This document shows, in pieces, positions 1 through 9,994 of a DNA stretch of 36,982 bases (position 1 is the first letter of the stretch; every line of letters starts with the position of its first letter). The DNA is from Candidatus Levyibacteriota bacterium. Lineage in GTDB: Bacteria > Patescibacteriota > Microgenomatia > Levybacterales > UBA12049. The stretch spans positions 1 through 36,982 of the forward strand of contig DAHWUP010000007.1 in assembly GCA_027334565.1 (NCBI GenBank), given 5' to 3'. Under the pieces are notes generated by a model. That model did not search any database and was not told where the DNA came from. It worked only from the letters and a program-made list of their open reading frames with translations. The position numbers and the translations under genes are program-made.

Positions 1-163
1 TCGTAAAATCAGGCCTTGCAGTATCGTGGGATATAAAACCGGAATAATCGTCCTTAAGCATTTTAATGAATTTATCCGTAAAAAACTTTTTTTCGTGCTC
101 ATAAATTACGCAGGAAAGATTAAATTCCGCCATTTTTAAATAGATCTTAATCGTTTTATGCAT
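1..163 (-). CDS. Partial CDS (5' end only), hypothetical protein MHKTIKIYLKMAEFNLSCVIYEHEKKFFTDKF...
   Basis: Open minus-strand frame from ATG at 163 (or internal ATG at 133) running off the left edge; not in ORF track because it is truncated. Confidence 0.55.
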   Translation of the reverse strand, partial: MHKTIKIYLKMAEFNLSCVIYEHEKKFFTDKFIKMLKDDYSGFISHDTARPDFT

Positions 164-396
164 ATGCTTTAGCTTGGAATTTTTTAAAGTATCTCATAAT
201 TAATTAAAAAGTCAATTTGTATACAATGACCAACCGTGCAGGAAAGATTTTAGAGTGTGAGTTATAATTAAACAAATAATTTATTGACTTTCTGCGTACA
301 AATAACTAGGATAAATGTATATGTGCAACGCGTCACTGCCCTAGTTAACTGCTCTATTCCCGGTAAAATAAAGAGCTTGACAGAATATTAACTTTT

Positions 397-1167
397 ATGG
401 AAAAACCGCCTTTGGAAGATTTTAAAAAAACCAAGTTTGTAATTTTTAACTTTTTAAGAACAGGCGTGTTTGAGGCATCGTTGATATTTTTCCTATTAAT
501 ACTGATGCTTGCAACCTTTAATTACTACAATCTAATCCCCCTTTCCCAAACATTTTCCTTTTTAGCTTTCCTCCCTCAAAAAGGTGGTCAAGCGGGTTTA
601 ACGAATTCGGAAATTTCTTTCTTTAAGAATAACTTAGTTAATCTTTCCTCATGCAATCCTATCACGAACGATATTAGCCTCAATAACGTGGTGGAATGCG
701 ACAAACCGATAAAAACCTTAAACAACAAGAATAAGGTGATGTATACAACTGTTCCAAACTCAGAAGTTTTAGGTACGAACGGTATTCAGATAAACTTGGC
801 AATTGGCGTTAACGCCGGTACCACTCGCAACAGATGCGGAGTAATCCTTGGTGGCGGTCCCGATAAGAATCGGATCTTTATTTCATATGATCTATCCGGA
901 CAATGGGGAGTGATATTTCTATATAAAAATAAGGTTATGGATTTCATACCTATCTATTCCCCATCAACCTCATACCCGCTCTTGGCGAATTTTTCAATAA
1001 GAGTTTCCAAAGATGGAAAAACTATTGCAATTCTTTCACCAGATGGAATTATCCATATTTTCAATTTAGAAGATTCTGTGTTTGACAACGGTACGATTCC
1101 GGCAACGGTAGTAACAGCCCCAAACAGCAGCGTAACTCTTTATCAGCTGAATTATTACACCCCTTAA
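397..1167 (+). CDS. Membrane-anchored surface protein, paralog of the 7346-8218 product
   Basis: 256-aa ORF; one N-terminal TM segment (FEASLIFFLLILMLATFNYYNLIPLS); clear similarity to the 7346 ORF along most of its length. Confidence 0.8.
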   Translation: MEKPPLEDFKKTKFVIFNFLRTGVFEASLIFFLLILMLATFNYYNLIPLSQTFSFLAFLPQKGGQAGLTNSEISFFKNNLVNLSSCNPITNDISLNNVVECDKPIKTLNNKNKVMYTTVPNSEVLGTNGIQINLAIGVNAGTTRNRCGVILGGGPDKNRIFISYDLSGQWGVIFLYKNKVMDFIPIYSPSTSYPLLANFSIRVSKDGKTIAILSPDGIIHIFNLEDSVFDNGTIPATVVTAPNSSVTLYQLNYYTP

Positions 1168-1178
1168 ATTTTTGGCAA

Positions 1179-1784
1179 TCACGGGTTACATCCTAAAGAA
1201 TTTACGATGCTTAAATTTTCATTTAAACCCAGCGTATTATTTTTGTTTGGAGTGATTATTTCCAGTTGATAGAAGGTTTTTTGTTTTGGGCAATAAAACA
1301 TTGCCAGAGTATCATGGTAGACAGCCTGATCTTGTACGCAAGAACCGAAAACCAATCTGTTATTGACATAACCGGTAAAATACGACAATTCGATACCATT
1401 TTGTTTTTTTGACGCATATACCGGTTTGTATTTGGGATCGCATGTAATGACGTCGGAAAATTCCCCCGGATAAGGCGCCGCCGCATCGGCAAAAGCACCT
1501 TGTATAGTGTCTAATTCCACCCGAACCGCTTGTTTGGCGTCCGAGACGGAATAATCAGGTATACTCTCCACTTTTAATAAAACGTCACCGTTTCGGTACA
1601 AACCTCTAAACGCGTATTTGCTGTCTTCGTATATGTCCTTGACAAAATAATTATTTTTATCTTTGATTTGCAGACACTTGATGCGCGTGCAAAAAGAATT
1701 AGCATATATGAAATAACCCCCGCTTAAGATAGCAACGACAATAAGAAAACCCAATAGAATGTATATTCTTTTACGTTTAAACAT
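1179..1784 (-). CDS. Hypothetical protein with N-terminal TM anchor
   Basis: 201-aa ORF, N-terminal KRKRIYILLGFLIVVAILSGGYFIYA; -10-like box just upstream. Confidence 0.7.
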   Translation of the reverse strand: MFKRKRIYILLGFLIVVAILSGGYFIYANSFCTRIKCLQIKDKNNYFVKDIYEDSKYAFRGLYRNGDVLLKVESIPDYSVSDAKQAVRVELDTIQGAFADAAAPYPGEFSDVITCDPKYKPVYASKKQNGIELSYFTGYVNNRLVFGSCVQDQAVYHDTLAMFYCPKQKTFYQLEIITPNKNNTLGLNENLSIVNSLGCNP

Positions 1785-1839
1785 ATGATAATATATTAAC
1801 AGGGTTAAGTTCTTTTTACTATCCCTCTCATTCTGTCTG

Positions 1840-3339
1840 ATGAAGATTATAAGTCGTTTACTTCAAAAAATTTTATCAAACAAATTGTATGTGTTTATAT
1901 TAGGCATGTTGGTATTGATAAATTTGGTAAACATCTCGGTCATAGGATATTTCACCTATAAACCAAAACCGATATGCGACAGGTGTAACGTGATACTCAT
2001 CTCTTTGGATACGCTTTCGGCCCTCCATCTTCCCTGTTACGGTTATGACAGAAATACTGCACCTAACCTTTGTGCTTTTGCAAAAAGAAACATTCTTTTT
2101 AAAAATTCTTATTCTGCTTCAAATTGGACACTCCCAAGTCATTTTTCAATTTTTACTTCACTTTATCCGCACGTCCATGATATGACAGCTGCGCTCGGAC
2201 CGCCCTTAAATGAGAAATATATCACTCTCGCACAGGTATTCAGGCAAAATGGTTACCAAACTATAATGAATATGGTTCCCGACGACGAATTAAATTTACC
2301 CTTAGATAGAGGTATTGGACGAGGGTTCAATATCATTCAAAGTCCGGATGATAATTTATGGACTAATTCTTACTCTAAGTTAATTCAGAGCGTCGAACAA
2401 AAACGACCTTTTTTTGCTTTTTTCCATACTTATTTTGTTCATTCACCATATACGACGGGTCATGAAATCAAGCACAAATTTACTAACCAACCGGAAGATC
2501 CAAATATTGCATTAACTCAAGAAGAATTTCAAGCCACAAGTTCAAAATTTTTCCAGTTCGTAAAGGATTCGGTAAGCTCAGATTCTAACGCATATCTGCA
2601 TTTAGATACTCACGGATCCGAGATTATTCAAGAAATTATGCAAACAAAAAATATCAATGACCTAAGGAATTTATTTTATACCCTACCCTCGGCGGTACAA
2701 TGGGCCTTTTATAATAACTATTATTTTCACTGGGTAAATTTACAAAACACAAGACAAATCGATTATCTACGCGGACTATACGATGAGCAAATCTATAATC
2801 TTGACAAAAAACTTCAGGGTCTTTTTGACTTTATAAATAGTAATCCCAAACTAAAAAATAACACAATTGTTATAATTACAGCCGACCATGGGGAAGAATT
2901 TATGGAACATGACACAATAACGCATGGGGGCGATTTATATAAAACAAATACGCTTGTTCCATTAATCATGCGCGTTCCGGGAATCGGTCCAAAAGTAATA
3001 TCCGATCTGGTTCAAGGTATTGATATCTACCCTACCGTCCTAGGCCTAACCGGCCTTTCGCCAATATCGCCTATTCAAGGTCTTGATTTATCCGGCCTGA
3101 TCGGGGGTAAAAAGAGTGCCAAAACCAATAAATTCGTAATAAGCGAAACTACCCCCGGCTATCAATCTATATACGCAATACAGATGGCAAACTGGCGGCT
3201 TTACTATTTTCCGACCGACGGGCATAAAGAATTATATAATCTAAACTTGGATCCCGGCGAGCAAAATAATATTGCGACCACAAATGCAAGTATGGTTAAT
3301 GCGTTAACAAAAATGTTATTGACAAACGAGCAAAACTAG
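1840..3339 (+). CDS. Sulfatase-superfamily (alkaline phosphatase fold) membrane protein
   Basis: CNVILISLDTLSALHLPCYGYDRNTAPNLCAFAKRNILFKNSYSASNWTLPSHFSIFTSLYPHVHDM; IITADHGEEFMEHDTITHGG; N-terminal TM. Confidence 0.85.
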   Translation: MKIISRLLQKILSNKLYVFILGMLVLINLVNISVIGYFTYKPKPICDRCNVILISLDTLSALHLPCYGYDRNTAPNLCAFAKRNILFKNSYSASNWTLPSHFSIFTSLYPHVHDMTAALGPPLNEKYITLAQVFRQNGYQTIMNMVPDDELNLPLDRGIGRGFNIIQSPDDNLWTNSYSKLIQSVEQKRPFFAFFHTYFVHSPYTTGHEIKHKFTNQPEDPNIALTQEEFQATSSKFFQFVKDSVSSDSNAYLHLDTHGSEIIQEIMQTKNINDLRNLFYTLPSAVQWAFYNNYYFHWVNLQNTRQIDYLRGLYDEQIYNLDKKLQGLFDFINSNPKLKNNTIVIITADHGEEFMEHDTITHGGDLYKTNTLVPLIMRVPGIGPKVISDLVQGIDIYPTVLGLTGLSPISPIQGLDLSGLIGGKKSAKTNKFVISETTPGYQSIYAIQMANWRLYYFPTDGHKELYNLNLDPGEQNNIATTNASMVNALTKMLLTNEQN

Positions 3340-3376
3340 GACTATCATTTTGTTTAGAAAATTATCATTTTAATTA

Positions 3377-5413
3377 GTGAAATTTAAATTCCGAGCTAAT
3401 AAAAATTATTACATCTCTTTTCTATTTCTTGTCATATTGGTTGTCTTAGGCATTGCGGCGTATCAATACTTCTTTCCTGCCAAGAACTATACCCCAAACG
3501 AAATGGCATTAAAACTTGACTGGTTCATACCCGACGGGATGAGGGCGGATCCTACCCTTTTCAATGTCTTCGAATGGGCAAAAGAAGGAAAGCTTCCGAA
3601 CATTAAAAAGCTCATGGACATGGGTTCTTACGGCTATTCCTACCCTGTTTATCCCTCACATACACCGGTAAATTTCGCCGCACTTTTAACCGGCACTTAC
3701 CCTGAGGTAAACGGCGTCGACGATGGCCCGATGCACGTAATCGGAAAACCCTTAAACACCGTAGCAATCGGCGGGTTCAGATCTACAGCCCGCAAAATCC
3801 CCGCGATCTGGAAGACTTTGGAAGACGCCGGCATGAAGGTGGATGTTCTCTCGGTCCCGGGTTCAACGCCTCCGGAAATCAACAAGGGTGTGGTTATGCG
3901 CGGAAGGTGGGGCGGTTGGGGCGCGGACTTTAACGCCATTAACTTTGAGACCAAAGGAAATCTTGCTCAAAGAGTTATACAGGGAACCGCCGTACATTTA
4001 TTTTACTTCGGCGCTCCTTTGACTGTTTATGTCGACGGTCAAACGCCGAGCGGTTGGAAAGATGCCCCCAAAAGCTATTCAAAACCCTTAGAGGTTCCTT
4101 TAACCGGCTGGGGCACAACGGTCTATGCGTATATTTATGATTCGACCAACGATAACAAACAAAATTACGACAGGGTTCTTTTTTCCCTGGACAAACAGCA
4201 TTCGATGGGTGACATCAAACAGGGACAATGGACAAATTGGGACCCTATTACGCTTATCTGGCAAAACGGAAACATTAAAGTACCAGTGGATACTCATGTT
4301 AAGATCAATGTCATTAAACTCGGGAATGACGGATTTTTTAGACTAAGGCTCGATTACGACAATCTTAACCAATATATCTCATTTCCCTCGTATGCTGCCA
4401 ATATGATGGAAAAGGATTTGGGTCCGATGGTTGATTTTGCCGACAACTACCCCGCCCAACTGATTTATTACCCCGAGGATAAAAAGACCTTTATGGATGA
4501 AGCGGCAATGTCCTTTACCTGGCATACCGGAGCGGTCGGTGAAATGGTTAAAGATTTCGCCCCGAATGCGATAATTCACGACATTTATACGCCGAACCAG
4601 ATGCTTACGAGCCGTTGGTGGATGGGTTATATAGACCCAAACAGCATCCACTACAACGACGTTACCCCCGCACAAAGAGAGGTACTTTGGAACCAGGTTC
4701 AGGATATGTATAAAAAACTCGATGCTATCGTAGGCCAAATGATCGACAATGCAGGACCGAATACATATATCGTCTTAAGCTCCGACCATGGCGCCGTGCC
4801 GCTGAATAGAACCGTAAGATTGAATAACTTTTTTGCGCAAAAAGGTTGGCTTAAATATACCATCGACCCTAAAACCGGAGAACCAAACATCGACTGGGCG
4901 CACTCGCAGGTGATATATCTTAAAATGGATAATGTATACATCAATCCGAACGGCCTGGCCGGAAATTATGAGCGCGCTTCGGGTCCTGCATACGAAAAAT
5001 TAAGGGCCGAGGTCAAACAGGCTTTAGAGAACCTTACCGATTCAAACGGACAAAAACCCTTATCGGACGTTGTAGACTGGGAAAACGTAAAAAACTTTCT
5101 GGACCTTGACCCTTCAAGAGCGGGAGATCTGATCATCGCCAATGCACCGGGTTACGGCTGGGATGAGCAGGTCACGGCCGATCAAAAAGTTTTTGACGAC
5201 CCGCTTATTACCGGTTATAAGCAGGCAATCCTTGCCAAAGACGTCCCGGGCATGTGGACACCGTTTATTATCGCTGGGCCGGGAATCAAAAAGAATAACT
5301 TTTTGGGAAATAAGCCCGTTAATCAGATCGACCAATATCCAACCATCATGAAGGCCTTAAAGGTTACGATACCCGGTTTTGTCCAAGGCAAAGCACTCCC
5401 CGTCTTTAACTGA
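3377..5413 (+). CDS. Type I phosphodiesterase/nucleotide pyrophosphatase family protein
   Basis: GTG start; PVYPSHTPVNFAALLTGTYPEVNGV and VLSSDHGAVPL motifs; N-terminal TM/signal anchor. Confidence 0.8.
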   Translation: MKFKFRANKNYYISFLFLVILVVLGIAAYQYFFPAKNYTPNEMALKLDWFIPDGMRADPTLFNVFEWAKEGKLPNIKKLMDMGSYGYSYPVYPSHTPVNFAALLTGTYPEVNGVDDGPMHVIGKPLNTVAIGGFRSTARKIPAIWKTLEDAGMKVDVLSVPGSTPPEINKGVVMRGRWGGWGADFNAINFETKGNLAQRVIQGTAVHLFYFGAPLTVYVDGQTPSGWKDAPKSYSKPLEVPLTGWGTTVYAYIYDSTNDNKQNYDRVLFSLDKQHSMGDIKQGQWTNWDPITLIWQNGNIKVPVDTHVKINVIKLGNDGFFRLRLDYDNLNQYISFPSYAANMMEKDLGPMVDFADNYPAQLIYYPEDKKTFMDEAAMSFTWHTGAVGEMVKDFAPNAIIHDIYTPNQMLTSRWWMGYIDPNSIHYNDVTPAQREVLWNQVQDMYKKLDAIVGQMIDNAGPNTYIVLSSDHGAVPLNRTVRLNNFFAQKGWLKYTIDPKTGEPNIDWAHSQVIYLKMDNVYINPNGLAGNYERASGPAYEKLRAEVKQALENLTDSNGQKPLSDVVDWENVKNFLDLDPSRAGDLIIANAPGYGWDEQVTADQKVFDDPLITGYKQAILAKDVPGMWTPFIIAGPGIKKNNFLGNKPVNQIDQYPTIMKALKVTIPGFVQGKALPVFN

Positions 5414-5496
5414 CCCTCTTTAATTAAAAACCGGTAACTGCTGCCGTTTTTCAAATATCCCATGAAATTTTCAAGATAGTATTACCCATTCTAAAA

Positions 5497-7281
5497 TTAA
5501 AACACATAAGGACAACTACCATGATAAATTTTCCTGCAAAAACCAAGTACACTCAGCCTATACGGGTAGTATGCATTCTGATATGCAATGTTGGTATTAT
5601 TAACTTTGGGAAAACGCTGAAAATATTCATCGGCAAATTTTTTAGCACTGTTTTCCCCTTTTAGATTTAAAGTCAACTGATATACGTTACTTACAAATTC
5701 GATGGGTGGAAATTTCAGTTGAGCAAAAGATTTATCATAATACTGTAAGGCTTTTCCATCATCACCCGTTAGATAAAAGACGTCGCCTCCATAACTAAGC
5801 ACCGTTGAATCGCCGCTGAAAAAACTGGTATATTGGTTCAAATATTTTAACGCTCCGGTTTTATCCGTATTTAGCTTACTGTTAATTAAAAATTCATAGG
5901 CATTCTTATTGAACGGATACACCTGGACTGCCAGTACGTAGTTACCGGCCGCCAAGGCAAAGTTGCTCAAGGCTAAAATGTTAAAGGTTAAGAAGAGAAA
6001 TAACGATAGAACGGGGGGGGCCAGGTTCAAATCAAAATTGGTGTCTTCCCTGTACAATAAGCCTAAAAGCATAATGAAAAGTAAATAGAAAGAGTGAATA
6101 AGATAAGTGAAATCCGTTTGAAAATTTAGAAAAATTACCAAGAAAAATAACAAAAGAACCATGTTCTCCTTGGCAAAAGTTTCTCTGTTATTCCCAAATA
6201 ATTGAGTTCTTAATGAATTGAAAACCAATAAAAATAACGCTAAAAACATTATTCCCGCCAATAGTCCGTTTTCTACAAAAACATCAAAAAAAATATTATG
6301 ACCAGTAATGCTGTATTCGGTTGGCGTTACGGCGTATTTTTCCGATGCGTAAATGAAATTACCCGGTCCGATACCAAAAAATGGGTTTTGCGCAATCGAA
6401 TACAGTCCTTGGGAAAAATAAATGTTGCGATTGGCTAATAAAAATTTCTCGCCCAGATCAAATTTTTTCTGAAGCGAATAGTTTATCGACTTTAATAATC
6501 CCTGTTTGGAATTATCGGAAGGAACGGCCAAGATAAAAAGTGATAATAGCGCTATCATCGAAGCCGATGCCAAAACCAACAAGAGGTTTTTTTTGAAACG
6601 GTAATTTCTTTTCAAAAGATAATAGAGGATGAACAAAATCGCGACTATCAAATCCAGATATGCCGAACGTGAATAAGCAAAAAGAAAATATGGAATAAAG
6701 AATATTAAAAGAAAAAGATACGCGGGATTGAATTTTTTAACAAAAACCCAATAAATTAATGCCGAAATCGGTAAAAGCAAAAAATCTCCCAAATGATTGT
6801 GGCTCCATGCGGTATACACAAATTGAAAAAAATTCGTTTTAAGATCTACAGGAATAAAAAGCAGGGTTGTTCGTTGAGCTATTGATCCGGCAAACATTGA
6901 GAGAAGTGAAAAAATAACCGCTACCCCAAACACGATTCTAAGAATTACACCTTTAAGAAGTTCTTTATTGTTATAGACGAAGATAAATATCAAAAAGGTT
7001 GCCAGATAAAATAACATGTCCTCAAATGAATTTTGGAGATTAACCGAAAATACCGAAGATACTACCGATAGGATAAAAAAAATCATCCAAAGCAGGGAAA
7101 ATTTTTGTGGGAATACGATTCTTGCTCCCGTGTTTGTCAGAATACTTGAAATAAAGAGAAAAAACGGTAGTATCAAAATCAAATAATAAGAGATTGTCCT
7201 TCCGCTACCTATTCCCAACCCTTCGATAATTAACGCAGAAAAAAGGAATATTCCTACAAGTAATTTGAGATAATTTCTCAT
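5497..7281 (-). CDS. O-antigen ligase/polymerase-like (Wzy/WaaL family) polytopic membrane protein with C-terminal soluble (TPR-like) tail
   Basis: 594 aa, about 10-12 hydrophobic segments, motif FGIGPGNFIYASE...GHNIFFDVFVENGLLAGIMF typical of the Wzy_C/O-antigen ligase family. Confidence 0.8.
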   Translation of the reverse strand: MRNYLKLLVGIFLFSALIIEGLGIGSGRTISYYLILILPFFLFISSILTNTGARIVFPQKFSLLWMIFFILSVVSSVFSVNLQNSFEDMLFYLATFLIFIFVYNNKELLKGVILRIVFGVAVIFSLLSMFAGSIAQRTTLLFIPVDLKTNFFQFVYTAWSHNHLGDFLLLPISALIYWVFVKKFNPAYLFLLIFFIPYFLFAYSRSAYLDLIVAILFILYYLLKRNYRFKKNLLLVLASASMIALLSLFILAVPSDNSKQGLLKSINYSLQKKFDLGEKFLLANRNIYFSQGLYSIAQNPFFGIGPGNFIYASEKYAVTPTEYSITGHNIFFDVFVENGLLAGIMFLALFLLVFNSLRTQLFGNNRETFAKENMVLLLFFLVIFLNFQTDFTYLIHSFYLLFIMLLGLLYREDTNFDLNLAPPVLSLFLFLTFNILALSNFALAAGNYVLAVQVYPFNKNAYEFLINSKLNTDKTGALKYLNQYTSFFSGDSTVLSYGGDVFYLTGDDGKALQYYDKSFAQLKFPPIEFVSNVYQLTLNLKGENSAKKFADEYFQRFPKVNNTNIAYQNAYYPYRLSVLGFCRKIYHGSCPYVF

Positions 7282-7345
7282 AATTTAAGTATACAATAAT
7301 CCCGATTTGCTTGACATTATGAAGGTCTTAATTTACCATATTTAT

Positions 7346-8218
7346 ATGGGAACTACGCTGCCTACCGAGAACCAAAATCAACAACAAAATTCCGTAATTG
7401 TAAACGTTTCCCAAACCAACAAACTTCCAAATGCTTCGTTCCCTCAAAAATTTTTTATACATGCCAAAACCCTGATCTTCGAAGCCTTTTTAATCGTATT
7501 TTTTAGTTTACTCATTCTGCTGGCTTTTAATTATTTTAATCTTATTCCCCTTTCCGACATAAACCCCGTATTTTATGCGCTTCCGAGACTTCAATCTCGA
7601 TCAAATTCATTTATCTCCGGAGCAGCTTCGGACGACTCTACTTTTTTTAATAGTGGATTTCCTAACCTTTCTGCCTGTAATCCGCTGGTGGAAGATAACA
7701 TCATTATTAATTCCCTTGTTTCCTGCACGTCCCCGGTAGTCTATAAAAATACAGGCTTTAAAGTCACCTACAATGGAGTTTCAACTCCAATAGCTCCGGA
7801 CCAAAATAAACCGTTACAGATTAACTTTGCGGTAAAACTGGTCTTTGGGAACGATTATAATTATAAAAGCGGCAACGACGGGATTATTCTCGGAGGAGAT
7901 CAGGCGGAAAACCGGATATTCATTTTGTATAATTATGCTACCCAGACCTGGGGTGTATTTTTTATTTACGGAGAAAAACTCACCCAGTTTCAACCTATTT
8001 ATACAGTCACCGCCGGTACAACACAAAGGGCTTTCTTCTCGCTACTTATATCACCCGATGGAAAACAAATTAGCCTGATATCGCCTAACGGCCTGTTACA
8101 AACATTTACATCACAAGGCTCGTTGTACAGCAAAGACGGAACAATTTCAACCTCCGCAGTTGTAGCCCCCAACTCCGAGGTAGACGTTTATTCGTTGAAC
8201 TATTTACCCTCTCCATAG
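7346..8218 (+). CDS. Membrane-anchored surface protein, paralog of the 397-1167 product
   Basis: Same frame as ORF track 7307-8218. Start at 7346 (MGTTLPTENQNQ) preferred because TTGACA (7311-7316)-N17-TACCAT (7334-7339) lies inside the longer ORF. Confidence 0.75.
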   Translation: MGTTLPTENQNQQQNSVIVNVSQTNKLPNASFPQKFFIHAKTLIFEAFLIVFFSLLILLAFNYFNLIPLSDINPVFYALPRLQSRSNSFISGAASDDSTFFNSGFPNLSACNPLVEDNIIINSLVSCTSPVVYKNTGFKVTYNGVSTPIAPDQNKPLQINFAVKLVFGNDYNYKSGNDGIILGGDQAENRIFILYNYATQTWGVFFIYGEKLTQFQPIYTVTAGTTQRAFFSLLISPDGKQISLISPNGLLQTFTSQGSLYSKDGTISTSAVVAPNSEVDVYSLNYLPSP

Positions 8219-8228
8219 AGGGAATTTA

Positions 8229-8257
8229 TTGACATTTTTTAAGAGTAAGTGTAATAC
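8229..8257 (+). promoter_or_regulatory. Sigma70-type promoter of the secreted Cys-rich protein gene
   Basis: TTGACA-N17-TAATAC, 8 nt before ATG 8266. Confidence 0.6.
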
Positions 8258-8265
8258 TTAAACTG

Positions 8266-9912
8266 ATGGGTTTAAAAATAAAATTATTATCTTTATCCTT
8301 CTTTTTGCTAATAGGCTTAGTATCCATTTTATCTTTACCACGAATTACACAGGCACAGACCTGCCCGGCCAATCAGTGCAGCGGCATCTGCCATGAAGCC
8401 TTTACATATTCCGGAGCATACTGTACGGCAACTGCGTTTTGTGACCCAAGTTGTACGTCGGGCTGCCAAACGTCGTCTCCCGGATGTCCTGCTCCAACGT
8501 GCATTGGGACACAGGGATATTACTATACCGGCGCCTATTGCACACAAACACCTTATACCGATTATGCCTGCGGGAACCCGAGCTGCTCAGCCTATTCAAT
8601 TTCCGGTAATGTCATAGATACGTCCACAGGACTAAATTATACGGGCGGTATCACCGTCACGGCCGTTGACGGAAGCGGTAATCCCTACACTGTACAAAAT
8701 GACAGTCCTACGGCAGGAGCATATACCGTTTCAAACCTACCTCCAAACACATACATCGTCAATTACACCAGTCTCCCATCGGGATACGCCTTAACCTACC
8801 CAACCGGTTCACCTCCGTCTTTCCAGGTGACCGTAGGCCCAAGCTGCAACACCAACGGATACGCATCAGCCACCTGCTCAAGCGGCAGCATCTCTAATCT
8901 AAACTTTAATATAGCTCCAAACGTCAAACCCTGGATACAGTCGGTTGGCGGAGATTTCTACCAAAACGGGTTCACCGACCAAATCCCTTCAACTGCAACG
9001 ACTACGGTGCCTTATAGCGGAGGCGGCCCTTTTGCTTCGGTTTACGGAACAGGACAGACCCCAGGAATCATCTACTCCGGCAATGTGGACCCCAATTTCG
9101 GAACCTCCGGCGGCACTGCTTCTCAACCAAACTGGGTTGCGGGAGGAGCTTTGTATCCGGAGATTTACCAGACCAATGGAGTACCCTTAAGCACTTCTTA
9201 TGCAAGGATCGACGCCTTGGTCGATCAATACGGCAAAAGAAGCGATACCACGGCCGTTATGAATCTTGCCTTAGCCCCAGGGTGCACCAACACCAACCCG
9301 ATAGTCTGTAACCTCTCGAGCGTCCCAAGCGGCATCTATTATGCCTACAACCCCCTGACCCTGACCGGCACATCCCAGATACAAAACGGCACCAACCTGA
9401 TCATTTTGGTCGGTGAAAGAATGGAAAACGGCAGTCCGCTGGGTATAAACACGCCTACAGACCCTAATACGACCGTAACGCCCGAAGATTTAACCGTCGA
9501 CGGAAAGGTCTTGGTGGCGGACGGTTCAACCCTGCTGATCACGGTCGCGGGAAATATTAACATCGACCCGACGGTCGGCGAAGCCTCTCCGAGCACCTAT
9601 TGCACCGCCCCACAGGTAACCAACACTTTCTCGACCGGTTGCGATTTGGAAGGTTATTATTCAAGCGACCAAAACTTCAATCTTAACGGTACAAATAATT
9701 GTTCCGTCGGTTCCGATCTAAGATTCAATCTGGGGGGTTCGGTGGTTTCCAACGCCAAAGATACTACCGGAGGATTTAATTTCAACCGCGATTTGTGCGC
9801 CAATGACGCCAATTATCCGGTATTCTCGATCACGGAAAGACCCGACTTTATCCTAAATTCTCCCGACTTCTTCAAAACTCAAAGCAGGATCTGGCAGGAA
9901 GTAACACCTTAA
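8266..9912 (+). CDS. Secreted Cys-rich protein with carboxypeptidase-regulatory/SdrD-B-like domain
   Basis: Signal peptide (FFLLIGLVSILSLPRITQAQ), duplicated Cys-rich segment, then ISGNVIDTSTGLNYTGGITVTAVDGSGNP... beta domain. Confidence 0.75.
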   Translation: MGLKIKLLSLSFFLLIGLVSILSLPRITQAQTCPANQCSGICHEAFTYSGAYCTATAFCDPSCTSGCQTSSPGCPAPTCIGTQGYYYTGAYCTQTPYTDYACGNPSCSAYSISGNVIDTSTGLNYTGGITVTAVDGSGNPYTVQNDSPTAGAYTVSNLPPNTYIVNYTSLPSGYALTYPTGSPPSFQVTVGPSCNTNGYASATCSSGSISNLNFNIAPNVKPWIQSVGGDFYQNGFTDQIPSTATTTVPYSGGGPFASVYGTGQTPGIIYSGNVDPNFGTSGGTASQPNWVAGGALYPEIYQTNGVPLSTSYARIDALVDQYGKRSDTTAVMNLALAPGCTNTNPIVCNLSSVPSGIYYAYNPLTLTGTSQIQNGTNLIILVGERMENGSPLGINTPTDPNTTVTPEDLTVDGKVLVADGSTLLITVAGNINIDPTVGEASPSTYCTAPQVTNTFSTGCDLEGYYSSDQNFNLNGTNNCSVGSDLRFNLGGSVVSNAKDTTGGFNFNRDLCANDANYPVFSITERPDFILNSPDFFKTQSRIWQEVTP

Positions 9913-9994
9913 AGACTTCCCCTAAGCAAATCTTAAGCATAAAATATTATTATCGGCTGGAAATTTATGTTATAAAATTGATATAATACACATC

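Noticed and set aside
110-249. 12-nt direct repeat GCAGGAAAGATT (110-121 and 238-249)
   Set aside because: Only two short copies, one inside a partial CDS; compatible with chance.
3697-5351. Antisense ORFs within the phosphodiesterase gene (3697-3954, 4100-4297, 4379-4738, 4699-4944, 5114-5335)
   Set aside because: Fully shadowed by a well-supported CDS; no independent motif, promoter or RBS evidence.
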